The position numbers and the translations under genes are program-made. Positions 29,683 to 42,300 of a stretch of 64,000 nucleotides of DNA are shown here, one piece after another (position 1 is the first letter of the stretch; the number at the start of each line of letters is the position of its first letter). A model generated the notes under the pieces. It was not told where the DNA came from. It made no database searches and worked only from the letters and a program-made list of their open reading frames with translations. The DNA comes from Cytospora piceicola. Taxonomy: Eukaryota; Ascomycota; Sordariomycetes; Diaporthales; Cytosporaceae. Location of the stretch: the NCBI GenBank assembly GCA_023375675.1, contig JALQBC010000006.1, forward strand, positions 124,001 to 188,000. Reading direction: 5' to 3'.

Positions 29683-32464
29683 AACACACCACGGACAGAA
29701 GGGCTCGACCAGTGTGATTGGGATGTAGTCATTGAACGTGGCCCGGGAGGAACGGTTATCAAGGTCACAGCATCCATTGTGTGCTTTTCAGGAGCCTGGT
29801 GCTCCGACTTGTCATGGATTATGTTGTGGGGGACACTCGTGATAGGGCGGCCAAAGAAGACGAAGACCAAGAAAATGTCAGTATCAAAACTAACTTGGAG
29901 CTGTCTGGGACATACCTGAGCTTGTGGACTGGCAATAGGGGACGGATGAATTTGCTAGGGCCGCCTGGTCAGATGAGATAGATACGCAAGTCTTTGATGA
30001 CTATGGATCAAAACTCCAGGCAAGTCCAAGAGCCTTGAAGAAAATAAAAGCCGTTCCTATAGCACAATCACTGTTCATCACAGCAATAACAAGACGAGAT
30101 GCTGGGATGTTGGCCACATACTTCAGCTGGCGGTGGTATTGAATGGGAGGGTTGCCATAAGGGTAACAGGCACTGTGGGACGGAAGTTCCGTGACGACCA
30201 AGCATCAGGAACGTATCCTACCACCAGCCCGCCCACAGTACAACAAACATATTACCACACAGCCTCGCGTTACTAATGGGGTATCTTGGGCGTGGGACTG
30301 CCATATCTACCTGGTGGTTGACATTGCTCTCCGCCAGAACACCCCCGGTTCCACCGTCAGAACGCCGGTGAGGCAGAGGGTGCCGAATTTCGGTGTGCCG
30401 GTAGAAGTGATCACGAGGAATGGGTGTCGTTCTGAATTCTGCTTCAGGTGCCTAGGAAGCTCTTATGGGTTTATCAGTTTGACCAACTTGGCGAAAAAAA
30501 ATGCTCCCGGGCCATTTTCAGTCTCCTCAGCGGGACAACTCTCACTCCGGAGGGGTTCCTTGGTCTGAGGTTCATGACCAATCCGCCATGGTCATGAGAA
30601 CGGAGAGAACAGTAACGGACTGGCGGACGGGTCTCCCCAAGGGCTTCACAAGGCGTGACTGGGTGACATCTGATAGGCTCCATGGAAATTGTTGGCGTGG
30701 ATCTAGATCCTCTACGTGCGGATGTGATGTCTTGCAACCATGCATGCCCTGGGCTTTCGATGCTCAATTCGCTCGTACCCATCAACAGAGGGCTGGCTGG
30801 CATAGACGGAATAGCGAGTGTGGCAAATTAGTATCCTCGAGATTTCCTCGTGTCAGTCGATACTTCTTTCTCAATGTTGGAAAACAGTCCAACATGCCTG
30901 TGATACATTGTAGCCCGAGGTGTGGCTTGCAGACCCCTCGGTTGGTGAAAGAAGGGCAACGGCGGTGGAACCATCACGTCTCCGTTGTGCCCGAAGCCGC
31001 ATATTCAACCTTGGCAGAGGCGTGCCTCCATGATGATGAAATAGGAATATAACTTCTGAGTTATAGTAATCTGTGGTGCTGTCTTGTGCAATATGCGAGT
31101 AGGGCCGTTGAGTGGCATGTCGCGGACTGGATGGCAGCAAACGCCACCCACGTTAGGCTGTCCGGGCTTCTCACCGGGCATGGCCCCAGTTCTATTGCGG
31201 CTCACCGTGATAACATGCCACTCACGGTTATGTTTATATCAAGGTTCTAGGTGATATCTCCTGTCTGAATTACCTGCCGGAGGCAGACGTCTTGGTATGT
31301 GTGAGTGTACCATGAGGAAGTGGCTGCGTTGCTTCATGCAAGAGAAAAATATGAAAGGCGTGCGTCTATTCTCCGTACGTCCGTTTCCACTCGATTTCCG
31401 GGGCAAGGTCGCTAGATGGGGTCTTAGCGGTGCATATCTAGACCCATGGTCACTCGTCTGTCTGTATGTCTGTCTGTCGGAAATTGTTGAAGATTCAAGG
31501 CGCCCGGGTCCACGGGTCTGCACGGGCGGTCGTGCCCACGCTCCGGACAACTCGCTCATTGAAAACGCTTTTCATACCCGACTTGTCCACAAATTTGAGT
31601 TCTAGCATATACCAGAGTATAATATCTACACGCAATGGTAGGAAGTCATATAGGTCTGTATGGAAGATGATGGGTGTCCTTCGTCCGGGGGCTATCATGG
31701 CCTGTTTGTGCCACGCTGCACCTCGAAGTCCATCATCAGAGATTATGTACTAGTAGTGGTGATATCATCCCTCCCAACCTGACAGCGACTTTACTGAGAA
31801 CTAGAGGTAGAGTTGGAATGGAGTGAAGCTGTCGTGTATTCTTCATCACATTGTCGGAGTGATATACTCTGCCCACCAGTCAACCCGTCCGTCCAAAAGG
31901 CCAACTTGTGCCAGGCCCGTGAAAGCTCGACAACACTTTACAACTTGGGTATTTTTGATACAAAGGCACATCTCGTCCTCTTAACTGCCTTGGTATCCAT
32001 CCTCCACTGATATTTTGATCATCGATCTAAAAACGATGGCAGGCCAATTTCTACTGGACCAGATACGTCGTCAGCAACCCGAATCAATGCAAGCAGGCTA
32101 AGGTGACTCGTCCCAGGCTCCCCGACTTGGGCAAGATATCACATACGAATATATTTTGGTGGAGGCTACGGTAAAGCTGCTACTAAAAAGTAAATGTCCG
32201 GATCACAATGGACTCGGCGGCGTGATGTATTGCGTAGTTCTCTGGCCCATCTACATAGGTCATCACCGGCCAAATATAAGTGTCCGTCCCATGTAGAAAG
32301 AACGATGAAAACAGAGACATTAGAGACACGAGACTGTTTCCTGGGTATCCCATGGCCTATCCTGTGTGCTGTGAACAGTTTGGGAGTGCCTATCACATGG
32401 CGTTATGGTACGGCGGTCGACCCTTGGCTGGCGAGGGGTAGAGTGTTACTTAACACTCACGAGG

Positions 32465-32502
32465 GTTGAGACCTGAGACCTGAGACCTAAGACCTGAGAC
32501 CT
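32465..32502 (+). repeat. GACCTGAG octamer tandem repeat
   Basis: Four to five degenerate 8 bp units (GACCTGAG, with GACCTAAG and GACCTTGAG variants). Confidence 0.85.
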
Positions 32503-33288
32503 TGAGTTGTAGCGCCTGTCCTGACCGCCGGGCCCCCCAGTTCCCTGGCCTGAAGGTGACTTACGATCGTTGCGGGCGGGGGTGGCCTCGCCATGCTTCT
32601 TTTAATATCGCAAAAGGCCGGGAGGGTACATGAAGGTAGCAGCAAGACCATACGAGGACTCACCTGGACCACAAACCCCACGACCACGCCGGTAATATAC
32701 CTTGGAGTAAAAACCCACCAGGATACTCTTTAAGCACCCGTACCACGTAGGTAATAGGTTTTTACAAAGAGACCAAAGATGCCACAGTCAGACTACCGGC
32801 GACCGGGCTACTTAGGGAGGGCCCGGGGGTTTACCCTAAGGTAAGGGGTCGACGGCTGCTTGTTCCGGCGTTCCGCAAGAGGCGACCGGTGTGTTGATGT
32901 GTTATACTTGAGGAAGGGGGGCAACATGGCCGACCCCGGATGGGGATGCAATATTCGGTACATGTCGTCTCCCAGAGAGAATAGGGGCACGATGGAATAT
33001 CTGGGGGGGAGGGGCGGGAAGCTAGGTAGAGAATGAATGGGGCAGCTGGAGATGATAGTGGCTTATCGACGGAAAAGAATGGGCAGGGCTGGAATGCGCC
33101 TTACACACGGAGGAGAGAAGAAGGAGAGAGAGAGGAAGAGATGGAGGGAGAGGGAGTGTGTGTGAGTGTGATGTGATGTGATACTGTATGATACTTGTAG
33201 AGTGAGTGAGTGAATAAGTCGGATGAGTGAGAGAGCGAGTGATGAGAGAAAGAGTGTATTTACATACGGAAGGACTAGAAAACAATAT

Positions 33289-33318
33289 ATCCATCCATCC
33301 ATCCATCCATCCATCCAT
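33289..33318. repeat. (ATCC)n microsatellite
   Basis: About seven ATCC units in a row. Confidence 0.95.
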
Positions 33319-33916
33319 GTCCATAGTCTGTCTACCTACCTACTTAAGTACTGTACCTACCTACCTAGGTGTGTTCAAGGTATATATTATCCTCCCGCTC
33401 GAGCACAAGCCAGCCATTCCATTCCTCCCTCACTCCTCGACTCCTTCCACACCTGCTCGCTGCGTACGTTTGTTCGTTCGTTCGTTCGCTGTGGGTTGAG
33501 TGAAATTTGTTTTGTACAAAACTTTGTCAACAACCACTAACAACCACTCACAAACCAACAACCAACCGCTCCTTTTTTTTTCTTCTCTTCTTTTGAATCT
33601 TTCCCTCTTCGTCTTCCACATACACATCACCGACCAACCTACCGCCCAACCAACCACAACACCACATCACCACTTAGCATCTCACACCTCACACCTCACC
33701 TCTCCATCACCGCTCCTTTTTACGACTGCGACTTTTCCAGCAAAGCAAGCAATCAGTGCTGCATCGCCGCTTTATTATCTCCACCTGTTACGATTCAAGG
33801 CACGGGTTCTCATCAATCCCACATCCTTGGCGCGCCTGGTTGCTCCCTGCAGCTGTGGATCTTGCATGCGTCCCGGTCGGTCCGTCACGGTCTCGGTCCG
33901 TTGCAGCTTGCGTGTG

Positions 33917-33937
33917 GTGTGTGTGTGTGTGTGTGTG
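33917..33937. repeat. (GT)n microsatellite
   Basis: About 10 GT units in the probable 5' leader of the SET gene. Confidence 0.9.
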
Positions 33938-34277
33938 GTTGTCTGCTGCATCTTTGAGAAGGAGGAAAGGAAGGAACTTTGCGCGCGGACTTTGTTCCAC
34001 GCCTCGCGCTAGCAACACTCACCATATCCAACCAGCCAACCAACCACACTCAAACTCCTTTTACTACCTGATTGAGTAGTTCAGACTTTATTGTCCACCG
34101 CCAGCGCGTCCCAACCTGCTTAGGCAACAACTTGCCCTTTCTCCCTTCTGGCCTCACCATCACTTTTCATCTTCCTGACATCAAAACGACGCGTCGCATA
34201 CATCAATTAACAAGCCCTCGCTTTCATTTTTCTCTTTCGCCCCAATTGTCGTCGCGTCCGTTACTTACTTCCCCGAG

Positions 34278-37196
34278 ATGGCCGGCCTCCTAGCAGAGAT
34301 GGCTGAGGCTTCGGCTTCGGCTGACGAGCCATCTCTGTCGGTGTCTGTGTCCGTGCCCATGCCTGTGCCTGACCTTGCGCCTGACGCCGTCGAGCTTCCT
34401 GCACTGCCTTCTGAGTCAAGCTTCCACTACTCAGGCATACCGACTGATGCATCGTCAAACAACGCGTCGTTCATCTCGACGCCCCCGACTACCGTTGCTG
34501 ACGCGGCTAGCATTGCTTCTGAGCCTTCCAAGCCAGACATCACCGCTACTCTTCCTACTCTCGACGAACCCCAAGCGACCCTAGAGCCTACCGAGCGCAT
34601 TGAAGATACCGTCGAAGCTGCTACCGATCACGTGCCCGAATCAGAACAACAAACACCCAAACCATCCGCCTCCGAGGAGAGCCCCACTCCTCGACGTACT
34701 CGATCGTCGCGTGCCAGCGCGCGCGCCCCAGTCTACAACATATTCAAACTTTCCGGCACCGATGTCCACGGCAAGAGACGAGCCAATGGAGATATTGTCC
34801 AGGGAAAGCGCAGGCGCACCATCTCGGGCGACATCGTCGCAAACGATGCTGGCGCCAACCCCAGCATGGACAGTGTTGTTCAGAACGGTGTCGACGCGTT
34901 GGACATCGATTGGTCTGGCGCCAACTCGCCCCAGACTGCACGCGACGAAGCAAAAACCAGGTCTAGTACCCGGAACAACAAGAAGATCAAGAAAGAGAAA
35001 AAGGCAACCCCTGGGCCCGCCCCGCGGATATCTACACGCTCCTCTGGTGCGACTGCTGCAGCAGAAGCGACAGTCAGCAAGGCCAGCTCCCTCGGCAAGC
35101 GGAGTCGCAAGGTGTCTGAGAACACGCGCATACCCCGTGAGGTCAGGAGGCTCCAGGATACTGCCGAGTTTGCCGGCCACGAGTCAAAGCCCGTCCTCCA
35201 CACTATCTGGAGCAATGGAAAATACATCGATCCCAATGATCTGGACGAGAATGGTGACCCAATCAACAGCAAGCGGGACAGGGGACATACATCGGAGGCG
35301 CAACCAGAGGCCGAAGAAGTACCAGAGCCCCCCAAGGAAGAAACTCCAACAGTCGTGCCTAGGCAGAGACGCTCCAAGAAGTGGTTAGACAAGGGCCTGT
35401 ATGCCGGCCAGCCTGCTCCCTTGGACCGTACCACGGGACTGAGCGCCGCTGAGAAGAAGAAGCTTGCCCAGCTGCCTGAACTCAAGCCGAGCGAGAAGGC
35501 CAACAAGTCCCTCCCTTTGCCCATGTTTGCCGGCCTGAGACTTTTGATTAATGGTCGGGATTTCAAGTTGCCATTCGATGTGTGCAACCCTCTCCCGCCT
35601 GGTCAGCCCAAACCGGATGAGTGGCGCAAGATGACCAAGAGTAAGGAATACTTTCAGTCTGATATCGTGGCTTGTGCGCTAATGAACCGTACTAGATCGT
35701 TTCATCGGTGATGCTGGAACTTACTGGAGAAAGACGGATCACTTCAAGGACTACCAGTCTAATTGTGTTTGCAAGCCCGAGGACGGGTGTGCTGAGGACT
35801 GTCAAAACCGCATCATGCTGTATGAGTGTGACGAGACGAACTGTAACGTTGGCAAGGACCACTGTCAAAACCGCGCCTTCCAGAAATTGACTGCGCGGAC
35901 CAAGCAAGGGGGACGATACCGTGTTGGCGTCGAGGTTGTCAAGACCACAGATCGCGGTTATGGCGTGAGAAGCAATAGATGCTTTGAGCCTAACCAGATC
36001 ATCATGGAGTACACTGGCGAGATCATCACACAGGCAGAATGTGAGAGGCGGATGAATGAGAAGTACAAAGACAATGAGGTAAGTTATGCGCCCGCTGACA
36101 ACTGTTAAGAAATTTGGGCTGACCCACCAATCCGAAGTGCTACTATCTCATGGCCTTTGATCAGAACATGATCATTGATGCGACAACTGGCAGCATTGCC
36201 AGGTTTGTAAATCATTCATGCAATCCAAACTGTCGCATGGAGAAGTGGATCGTGGGTGGCCAGCCGCGGATGGCACTCTTCGCTGGCGACCGCCCCATTA
36301 TGACCGGAGATGAACTGACTTACGACTACAATTTTGATCCGTTCTCCGCAAAGAACGTTCAAAAGTGTCTCTGCGGCAGTGTGAACTGTCGTGGTGTCCT
36401 AGGCCCCAAGGTTCCAGCCATTCCCAAGGGCGAGGCTCAACCCAAGGGTGCCAAGGGCAGCAGCATCAAGGAGGCCGTAAAGGCTGCGACCAAAGCTGGC
36501 AAGCGGAAGTTGCAAGCCATCCTGGGCGACGACGATGATGCGGGCAGCTCCAACAAGAAGCGCAAGGTCATCAACGTCGCAAGCGTCAAGCGAAAACTGA
36601 GCCAGAAGGCCGCTGCGGCGGTGAAGAAGACGGCTAACAGCATCTCTGTCAACGCCAAGGCTGCTCTTGCCTCAGCGACAGCACCAAAGGCGCCAGCCAA
36701 AACTGTCTCCGTGCGCAAGGCGGAGCTCAAGAAGGCAAGCAAGACGCTCACCAAGAATGGCAAGCAGTTGATGCTCGCTGCGAGCCTGACCTCGAACTCC
36801 ATGACGATTGTCGCGGCACCAGCGAATGGCAAGACGACTGCGACTGCTAGGAAGCCCACTGCGACTGCTAGGAAGACGGCACCGACTGCTAAAGCCTCAG
36901 TGGCCAAGGCTGGCAAGGCTGGCGTCAAAGCCACTACGACACGCGCTGCTGGCAAGGGTAGCATCAAGAAAACGATCAAGAGCGCAAAGCACACCATCAG
37001 TAAGTCTGCCGGGAAGAAGACGAGCAGCAAGCCTGTGAGGCCAAGACAGATCGCCAAGAAGAGCATCTTGGACGACATCGAGGATGATGATGCGGGCTGT
37101 GCCGTGGCTGAGTCCATCAGTGTCGATGGCCCGGGAAAGGCTCTCGATGTGTCGCAGACGCAGAATAAGATCCGCGTCGTGACCGACTATGAGTAG
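34278..37196 (+). CDS. ash1: ASH1-type SET-domain histone H3 lysine methyltransferase
   Basis: Nuclear histone methyltransferase of the ASH1 class, which in Neurospora deposits H3K36 methylation over poorly transcribed chromatin. Three exons fit: 34278-35640, 35696-36078 and 36138-37196, for 934 aa. Residues 1-455 are mostly disordered, with basic patches (QGKRRRTISGDIV). The cysteine-rich AWS domain begins at about Cys478 (CVCKPEDGCAEDCQNR, then YECDETNCNVGKDHCQNRAF). The SET domain follows (RGYGVRSNRCFEPNQIIMEY, TGEIITQAECERRM) with RFVNHSCNPNC (NHSCNP at 607-612) and GDELTYDYNF. The post-SET is CLCGSVNCRG at 659-668. Residues from about 680 to the end are Lys/Ala-rich, like a linker-histone tail. 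AWS-SET-post-SET is shared with Set2, but the absence of WW and SRI domains and the placement of SET in the C-terminal half favour ASH1. Exon joins are in frame. Confidence 0.92.
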
Positions 37197-38615
37197 ACCG
37201 CTCCGGGCCAAGAAAGGAGCGGGTTTGAAAGTACATGTGAGAGGTTGATACAGTGTTCAACACATGGAAGGCCTACGTATTGTGTCTGCTGCAACCCCTG
37301 ATCTTTCCTCCCGCGGCTGCTGAGAACTGCAGCTGCGAGACTGCACGCCTGGTCTTGTATGGAAGACTGGAGGGAATTCAGGAGGAGAGAAAGAGTCAAA
37401 GGGTTTAAACATATGGAAGGCCCTAATGTAAGAGTATGTGGAATATGGTTTACGTCGAGGGTGGGTTGGGCGAACTTGCAATGGACAACATTATGCGACA
37501 GACATGTACTTCTTATGCTGAGGAGGAGCTAGACCTGGGCCCTGATTTGGACCTGGCAGGGCGAACCGAGGAGGATGCGTTCGGTCAACCCAGACGAGAA
37601 AGGGGTTGCGTTGCTGTCACCTGGCTGCGCCCCCTCTTCCCTCTCCCCATTGTCGCTTTTTCTTCTGCAGCAGATACACGAGGAAGTGATAATATGATGC
37701 TTTAGCTAATCGCCCGAGGCTTTTGAGGCTCTATGGTGTGTAGACTTCACTGGTCAGACAACGAGAGCCTCAATATTCCAGCTTGCTGGTAGCTGGATGT
37801 GGCGCAGCGGCTTGGGCACCGACGGAGCCTTTTTCCCTCTCTTCTCTACACGCTGCAGAGACCCTGGTGAGGCTCTAGGGGGCGGAGTATGCATAATACA
37901 GAGTAGCAATCCTACTACGTGAAAAGCGAGGCTCTTCTAACGGGTCCTAGATGTCTCGTTCTCGGTCTGATGTTACTGCATAATACTCAGTCTCTCTTTT
38001 TTCTCTTTTTTTTCACTAACAGTCTTATAATCTAACCGGTCTGCACGGATCTGCATCGGAGCGTGGTTCTGTGGGGGATCAATTACTCAAATACTACCCA
38101 ACCTCTCCCTGGCCTCGCTAGCTGATTCGCTCAGTGATTTGGCTAACACCCTCAAACGGATATGCATGTCAACGTGTCGGGCTGAGTGATCTGCTCAAAG
38201 GGGCAAGTGTATCCTCGTTCGACCATTGGGGAAGGCGTCGCTGAATATGTGTGTATGTATGTAAGTGTCAGCGGGTGGTATTTGATTTCTATGCATAGGG
38301 CCTCCCTCTATGCTGGTTGATTGTTATACTAGTGCGAGGGGACCTCCGAGAGATACACCGTGCGAATGCATAAAGCGAGGCACCTTGAGTTCACGCGTGA
38401 CGGTCCGTCGCGAAGGATGCATAGTTCACATCATGATGGCGTATACAGTTGTTGTCAAAATAGCACAGAGCCTCGAAGGAAGACTGATATCCCATTCAAC
38501 GCCGTTGTATAAAAGTGCAATAAGGAGAGGCCCATCTTCCTAGAACCAAAACACCAAGTACTCTTTCTATGTTGCCATGAAATCCTCCATCATCCGTAGC
38601 TGCTCAAGTACATAT
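37197..38615. other. Intergenic downstream of ash1
   Basis: 3' region of ash1 followed by 1 kb with no recognisable coding sequence. A T-rich run occurs at about 37996-38013. Confidence 0.5.
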
Positions 38616-39097
38616 TCAACCATGATCATCTGTGAAGAGGAGTGCCTCCGTGTTTGTGATATTGATAGCGGACAGTGAGTCCTCGATGTCTCTGATGCGC
38701 CGTTTAAACTGTTTAATAATTTCAAAGAAACGCCCACGCTTGTTACCCATGTCGTGGTCAAAATATTCCATAGCCCAGAAAAAAAGAAAGGGGGATGACA
38801 GGCGCGCAGAGAGCCAGGAGCGAAGGCGTCTGCGATTTGTCGTTCATTGGCAAAGTAATCATACACGCCGTGGGCAAGCCCCAGCTGGTCTGCTCGTGGG
38901 GCTTGAGCGGCGATTGTCTTGTCGGGAAGATCTGCCGGCAATAACGGGTAGGGTGTTCTTGTATGTCTATATCGCCCATGATATCGGAAGCGCAAGGGCT
39001 CAATAAGAGGAGATGTCTACCCATCCCAGTGGAGGTTGGCAATGGGCCGGATCACGATCGAATAGTGCCGGCGGAGTTGCTGTATCTCTCCATCCAT
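38616..39097 (-). pseudogene. Possible small gene with an apparent frameshift
   Basis: Unrecognised. Reading the minus strand from the ATG at 39097 gives MDGEIQQLRRHYSIVIRPIA, then NLHWDG. A candidate 54 bp GTAGAC...ATATAG intron then leads in the same frame to LPADLPDKTIAAQAPRADQL and GLAHGVYDYFANERQIADAF. The protein-like character then moves to another frame, reading AMEYFDHDMGNKRGRFFEII, KQFKRRIRDIEDSLSAINIT and ending TNTEALLFTDDHG at the stop 38616-38618. No intron bridges the two frames; one extra base near 38810-38830 would join them. This fits a frameshifted copy, a sequencing error, or two chance frames. I give no restored reading. The neighbouring 48-aa zinc-ribbon ORF lies just upstream on the same strand. 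Confidence 0.3.
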
Positions 39098-39193
39098 TGT
39101 ATTGGCCAAACAAGGACCTCATCTAGAAGGAGTTATTAGAAACTGCTCGGCTCGAATTTTGTAAATGTGGGAGGACATACCAGAATGCCGTAT

Positions 39194-39340
39194 TTAACGA
39201 CGAGAACGGGTTTTGTGTTGTTCCGTTTGGCAGTAGTTGCAACGCTGGCGACCACAAATGACACAAGCAGGGGTCGTCTGCAAGTTCATCCCTCCGTGGC
39301 CACATCCGCAGCAAGTCCACACGTATAGGGTGCCACTCAT
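39194..39340 (-). CDS. Small zinc-ribbon-like protein (48 aa)
   Basis: A short frame from the ATG at 39340 reads MSGTLYVWTCCGCGHGGMNL, then QTTPACVICGRQRCNYCQ, with a basic end. Four CxxC-type knuckles (CCGC, CVIC, C-x4-C, CNYC) and the aromatic Trp before the first pair resemble small RanBP2-like or zinc-ribbon proteins that are common in fungal genomes. The frame is open 33 codons further upstream to an ATG at 39439, but that stretch is not conserved in style. Downstream, a GTATGT...TTCTAG pair (about 39179-39122) could be an intron, so this ORF might be the first exon of a longer gene that includes the frameshifted segment to its left. Function unknown. Confidence 0.4.
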   Translation of the reverse strand: MSGTLYVWTCCGCGHGGMNLQTTPACVICGRQRCNYCQTEQHKTRSRR

Positions 39341-42300
39341 TTTGTTGTTAGAGGTTGATTTTAACGCTTCGGGGGTAGTCAAATTTGCCAGGGACAGATG
39401 ATATAGCAGAGTACAGCTGTTGCAGAGCGATAATAGCACGAGAAGCAGATGCGGATGATGTGGTAAATATATAAACCTAAGAAAGAGTTATGAAGGTTGA
39501 AGCGTGCTTGTAATCTGGGACTTCAACATAGACAGAGAACAGCGTGAAATAAATAGGTGATGTAAACATATGTCCTCACCGAGATGAACTTCACAGTCAT
39601 CCGTGAACAAGCCTATCCTCTTCCAGGGTATCCAAAGCCTCAACGTGAACGACATAGCCATCATGACCGCAGCACCCTGAAAAGACTCCATCATGGCTTG
39701 AGAGCCCAGGCAGATGAATCACTGATCCGCCCTGAGGACTCATCGCTAAGGCCGACGCCTGCCTTCCACCAGGGCGATCAGGGGGGAATACGCCATGCCT
39801 AGGAAGCCGGCTGGTCGGTATGACGGAACTTACCCAGTCAGGGCTCATGGACAGCTTCACTTCTCACTTCTCCTATACAAATGCCTTGCTGCGCAACAGT
39901 CATCTGTCATATACGCCGCCTTTCATAGCCATGGGCGCGTTCCAGCCTAGGGCGACGGACCGAGAGTTGCCTCATTGATGACGGACAGACAGGTCGCATA
40001 GGTGATATCAATGGGTGAAATTGGTTCGACGCAGGCTTGGTAAAAAGGTAAGGCAACAACATGTCCGCGGCACGGATTCAACTCATTGGTACAAGACCGG
40101 ATGGCTAAGGTGTACAATGTTCCGTATTTGGAGACCGACGAGACTGAGGTCATGCTGTAGGGCAGACAGGACCCACGCGTATGTAAATATTTGGATCTCG
40201 GTGGGTCTAGAGCTGATGATCCTGTCAGATCCGGGTTGGCATTTGCTGATATAGCCTCGAAAATGTACCATTGGCTCCAGCAGTCAATTCGTAGATTGAG
40301 CCATAAGCAGAGATGCTGCTGAAGTGGAAGAATTGCCCAGCTCGAGAGGGACGGACCGGGCACCTAGGGTCATCGAAACCACGGATACGTGCATGCGGCT
40401 CAAAAGTCCGGGTAATTGAATATCTGAGTATCCACTCGAGCGGTAATCAGTAAGACAATCATCGAAGGCAGCAGCAACCCACATTGCCATAGTCCTGGAG
40501 CCTTTCACATACCTCAGCACAGCCATGGTTAGTACTTCGTTTTAGTACTTTGGTATGCATCGTTCAAGCGTCTCCCGAGTGCTTTTCCTCAGTGGAGGAA
40601 AAACCAAGCCCGACCGAGGGCAGAAGTGGATCCAGGACTTGATACTCCCTTCCCGGGAGCCCTACGCTTGTCCAGTCAACAAACACCAACTTGATCTTGT
40701 CTTTCGGGCGAAGGCCTGACTCACATGGAACGGGCTTCTTCATACCCGCAGAGCCGCACGGGTACTCTCGGTATGTGGTGTCATGCAGCCGCCCTTCCGG
40801 GACCCTGGTTAGTGGGCTTGTTGGTACTGTCTGCCTGGTGACTACCTCAGTAGTCCCTTTATGGTTACGCCGTAAGGCTGAATGTACGAGCGTAAGGTGC
40901 ATTGGCGTATTCGATGCAGTCATGCTCTTGCACTTGCATGCACAATTGCGCATATGGTCCCTCTCTGGCAGTTGAGCCGCATCCTCTGTTGTTCTCCGGG
41001 TTCCGCCCAGTGCCCCTTTCCTTTCCTTTCGTTCGATCCGTGCGAACAGATAGCCTGGGTTTCGCTTTCCCTTCCACGTGACTAGATGGGTATTTGCCCC
41101 CAGCCGGAGCGTTATCAGCTGATATCAAAATCGATTGGCGGCATTCTGAAGATACTCTGGATAGGGATGACCTACACTGGCCAAAGCTTGGAAACCCGTG
41201 GCATAAAGTACCAATGGTGCACGAGTATCCCGTACCTCAAGTCCTCAGAGGGGAACCCCGGACACTTGCCCTAGGGTGTGTATAGGATCCCCGCCTCATC
41301 GGCGAAAGCACTGGTTATCTTGCCATTGATTTCGCCCCGGTGTCGACACCTGGTGAACAACACAGCTGAGCCCTTCAGATTTCCTCTAGACATCCTCAAA
41401 GAGCCTCCACATCTGTACGTAAAAACAGTGGGATGGAATAAGTCAACCATCGATGCATATGACCTTGTGTCTTCGACAAAAGGGACATGCCCTAAAGTTG
41501 GAACTCGACAGCTGCAGTAGCTGATAGCCTTCAGATGTTGTGTGGTGGTATGCACCTCCCGGGTCTTCTCTTGCGAGCGACAACGGTTCTGAAATTCACG
41601 TTGCCAACGATCCAGTTCAACCCAGCATGACACGGTGTAGAAAACTCCTCAGTGTGATGGGCTCTGAACTTGGAACAACGGTAGAGCTTCCTAATGAACA
41701 ACAAACTTGTTTTCCTCGGGCGTCTGTTGCTGATTTCCATGCTTCCTTCGCCTTGAAAGGTATGCATATATGTCCGAGGGAGTAAACAGACCGAAGACAC
41801 CCACTAGTTGTGTGGGACTTGGGGTTGTATGCAAGCTCTTTTGGAGCTGGCATCTTCAAACACTATCCAGACTTCTGGGCGTGCTTTGCTTTCCAAGTAT
41901 CTGTTATTGCCCTGTGTGTTGTTGCGAGCACCGGCAACCCCCTTGATGATGTATTGGAACTGTGCTTGATCTGCAATGCAAGATCGGTCGGTTTACCCCT
42001 CGCCAAGGACTGGGAACCCAGGGAATGCAGAACAGTCAACAGAAAGGAGGAATTTCACTCACCATGGTCAATATAAATCTGCCGTCATGCCTTCTTTTGG
42101 TGTTCGTCGTTGGAGAGTCGAAACGTGGCATACACGGATCACATACTAGCTCGAGCTTTACTCACAGCAGCATCAGTATCGGGTCTCTCAAGCGAAGACC
42201 AGGGTGGGGAGGGGAAGGGGAAGTCGTTGCCTTTTATAGTCGTGCGTAATTGTGCTGGAGGCTGAGAAGTCCCAAGTGGCGAAGAGGGAAAAATGTATCA

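Larger units (their letters stand above)
29683..34277. other. 4.6 kb gene-poor tract, ending in the 5' leader of ash1
   Basis: No gene supported. Several open frames of 60-183 codons occur, but none has a recognisable domain or intron pattern. The tract contains GACCTGAG repeats at about 32465-32502, an ATCC run at 33289-33318, a pyrimidine-rich leader from about 33400 and a GT run at 33917-33937. The last 0.8 kb is probably promoter and 5' untranslated region of the SET gene. Confidence 0.5.

Noticed and set aside
30501..31052. 183-codon plus-strand frame in the 29.7-34.3 kb tract
   Set aside because: Amino-acid composition is random-like, with no domain and no splice context.
36437..37117. 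226-codon minus-strand open frame with hydrophobic stretches
   Set aside because: Antisense to the Lys/Ala-rich tail of ash1; Ala and Val/Leu runs arise from reversed GCC/AAG codons.
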